Shown: positions 5,654-6,208 of the stretch, in pieces
Numbering within the stretch: the first letter of the stretch is position 1
Layout: each line of letters begins with the position of its first letter
Origin: CAYRMV01 sp964425255
GTDB lineage: Bacteria; Bacteroidota; Bacteroidia; Flavobacteriales_D; Crocinitomicaceae
Assembly: GCA_964425255.1 (NCBI GenBank)
Contig: CAYRMV010000176.1
Span: 1-6,208, forward strand
DNA: 6,208 nt
Direction: 5' to 3'
Translations under genes and position numbers: made by a program
Notes under the pieces: model-generated
What the model was told of the DNA's origin: nothing
The model's database searches: none
What the model saw: only the letters and a program-made list of their open reading frames with translations

Positions 5654-5726
5654 TAGGAATAACTCAGCAACTAGCAAACGGAGTTTTTGACAAGATATAA
5701 ACGTTTTTTGCTGAATTATTAACCTA
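5654..5726 (-). repeat. Long attC-like palindrome at the island/host boundary
   Basis: This is the longest pairing in the window. On the plus strand TAGG (5654-5657) pairs with CCTA (5723-5726), the 13-nt arm 5658-5670 pairs with 5708-5720 (12 Watson-Crick pairs plus one T:G on the gene-sense strand), and AAACG (5676-5680) pairs with CGTTT (5702-5706), leaving a 21-nt loop. Bulges are asymmetric: CTAG plus C on one arm, a single T on the other, and AA near the base. In gene-sense the 3' arm contains GTTATTC (5663-5657), with GTTA as in the other sites, but the 5' arm lacks a good CTAAC box. It is the first such element after the host gene, so it could be the array boundary. No T-tract adjoins it. 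Confidence 0.5.
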
Positions 5727-5749
5727 CTCTGAGAAGGCCTCAACATAAC

Positions 5750-5783
5750 GAAAACAAAAAGGGCCGTCTTTGCAGACAGCCCT
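5750..5783 (-). terminator. Rho-independent terminator of the S46 peptidase gene
   Basis: In gene-sense AGGGCTGTCT (5783-5774) and AGACGGCCCT (5769-5760) form a 10-bp stem with one G:T pair and a GCAA loop. The tract TTTTTGTTTT follows directly. It begins 21 nt after the stop codon at 5805. It should insulate the accessory block from the peptidase gene. Confidence 0.9.
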
Positions 5784-5804
5784 CTTCTATTTTGTGCGTG
5801 GTGC

Positions 5805-6208
5805 TTATTTCACCAACTTCATTTCTTTGATCAAATTGTCAGCTCCGTAACACTTGTCAACGATCCACAATACGTAGCGGATGTCACAAACGATCGTACG
5901 CTGCAATTGCGGCTCAAACGCGATGTCACCGGACATTGCCTCCCAGTTTCCGTCGAAGGCCGTACCGATCAATTCTCCGTTACCGTTGATACATGGTGAA
6001 CCGGAGTTACCTCCTGTGATGTCGTTGTTCGTCAAGAAGTTTACCGGCAATTTGCCTGTCTTCTTGTCTACGTACTGACCGAAATCTTTGTTCTTCCACA
6101 CCTCTTTCATGCGTGCTTCCACGACGAATTCCGGATTGGTAGGATCTTCTTTCGCGATCACACCGTCGAAGTCTGTCAAGTAATCCATTTTCTTCCCTTC
6201 GTTCGTTG
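5805..6208 (-). CDS. S46-family dipeptidyl peptidase (DPP7/DPP11 type), C-terminal part
   Basis: Only the last 133 or so codons are in the window; the frame stays open through 6208. S46 enzymes are periplasmic serine exopeptidases that release dipeptides from peptide N-termini, important for amino-acid use in Bacteroidota. The catalytic-serine motif TGGNSGSP is present, with the serine codon at 6003-6005. It is followed by GELIGTAFDGNWEAMSGDIAFEP and RTIVCDIRYVLWIVDK, all typical of the family C-terminus. The residue 18 positions after the serine is Gly (codon 5949-5951). In the Porphyromonas gingivalis enzymes this position is Arg in DPP11 (acidic P1 specificity) and Gly in DPP7 (hydrophobic P1), so DPP7-like specificity is inferred. 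The gene is more G/C-rich than everything to its left, apart from its own terminator. The ATG at 6188 is internal, not the start. Confidence 0.95.
   Translation of the reverse strand, partial: TNEGKKMDYLTDFDGVIAKEDPTNPEFVVEARMKEVWKNKDFGQYVDKKTGKLPVNFLTNNDITGGNSGSPCINGNGELIGTAFDGNWEAMSGDIAFEPQLQRTIVCDIRYVLWIVDKCYGADNLIKEMKLVK

Noticed and set aside
5636..5746. 36-codon minus-strand open frame starting MLRPSQSRL
   Set aside because: It runs straight through the long palindrome 5654-5726 and has no protein-like features, so it is probably chance.
1..6208. CRISPR array, tRNA, rRNA, insertion sequence or integrase
   Set aside because: No regularly spaced short repeats, cloverleaf, rRNA-like sequence, transposase or tyrosine recombinase motifs were seen on either strand.

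Overview
The window most likely comes from a Bacteroidota bacterium, probably of the order Bacteroidales. The only clear host gene is the 3' end of an S46-family dipeptidyl peptidase at the right edge (5805 to beyond 6208). S46 peptidases are common in this group, and its FDGNWEAMSGDIAFEP-type C-terminus resembles the Bacteroidales DPP7/DPP11 enzymes. A good intrinsic terminator (5750-5783) follows it. Every gene in the window lies on the minus strand, so biological order runs from right to left.

Left of that terminator the composition changes abruptly to A/T-rich DNA, with short, mostly unrecognised genes: an accessory, horizontally acquired block. In transcription order it holds: a HEPN-domain protein (5529-4786); an AAA/ABC-type ATPase with a DUF3696-like C-terminus (4688-3195); a translationally coupled 288-aa protein of unknown family (3198-2332, ATGA overlap); an unknown 144-aa protein (2228-1794); an unknown 127-aa protein (1575-1192); and a RhuM-Fic/Doc fusion (1085-72). 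Several of these types (HEPN RNase-like, SMC/OLD-like ATPase, Fic/Doc) are typical of anti-phage or toxin modules.

The most unusual feature is the DNA between the genes. Five gaps each carry an imperfect palindrome of about 71-80 nt: 1-71, 1724-1799, 2252-2325, 4703-4780 and 5654-5726. Their primary sequences differ, but the layout recurs: a short outer arm, an unequal internal loop, an inner arm and a large terminal loop. In gene-sense orientation four of the five have GTTA at the 3' outer arm (GTTAT, GTTAGGT, GTTAGTT, GTTATTC), and several have CTAAC-like sequence at the 5' arm, in one case overlapping the stop codon of the preceding gene. This is the architecture of integron attC sites, so the block may be an array of co-oriented gene cassettes without a visible integrase (CALIN-like). 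The cassettes would be HEPN; ATPase plus partner; 144-aa; 127-aa plus RhuM-Fic. Two of the five sites have poor core boxes, so this remains a hypothesis.

A second, independent pattern is a 55-56 nt direct repeat (1119-1174 and 1611-1665, about 82% identical by eye), placed 33 and 35 nt before the start codons of the RhuM-Fic and 127-aa genes. No RNA gene, CRISPR array, transposase or integrase was seen.
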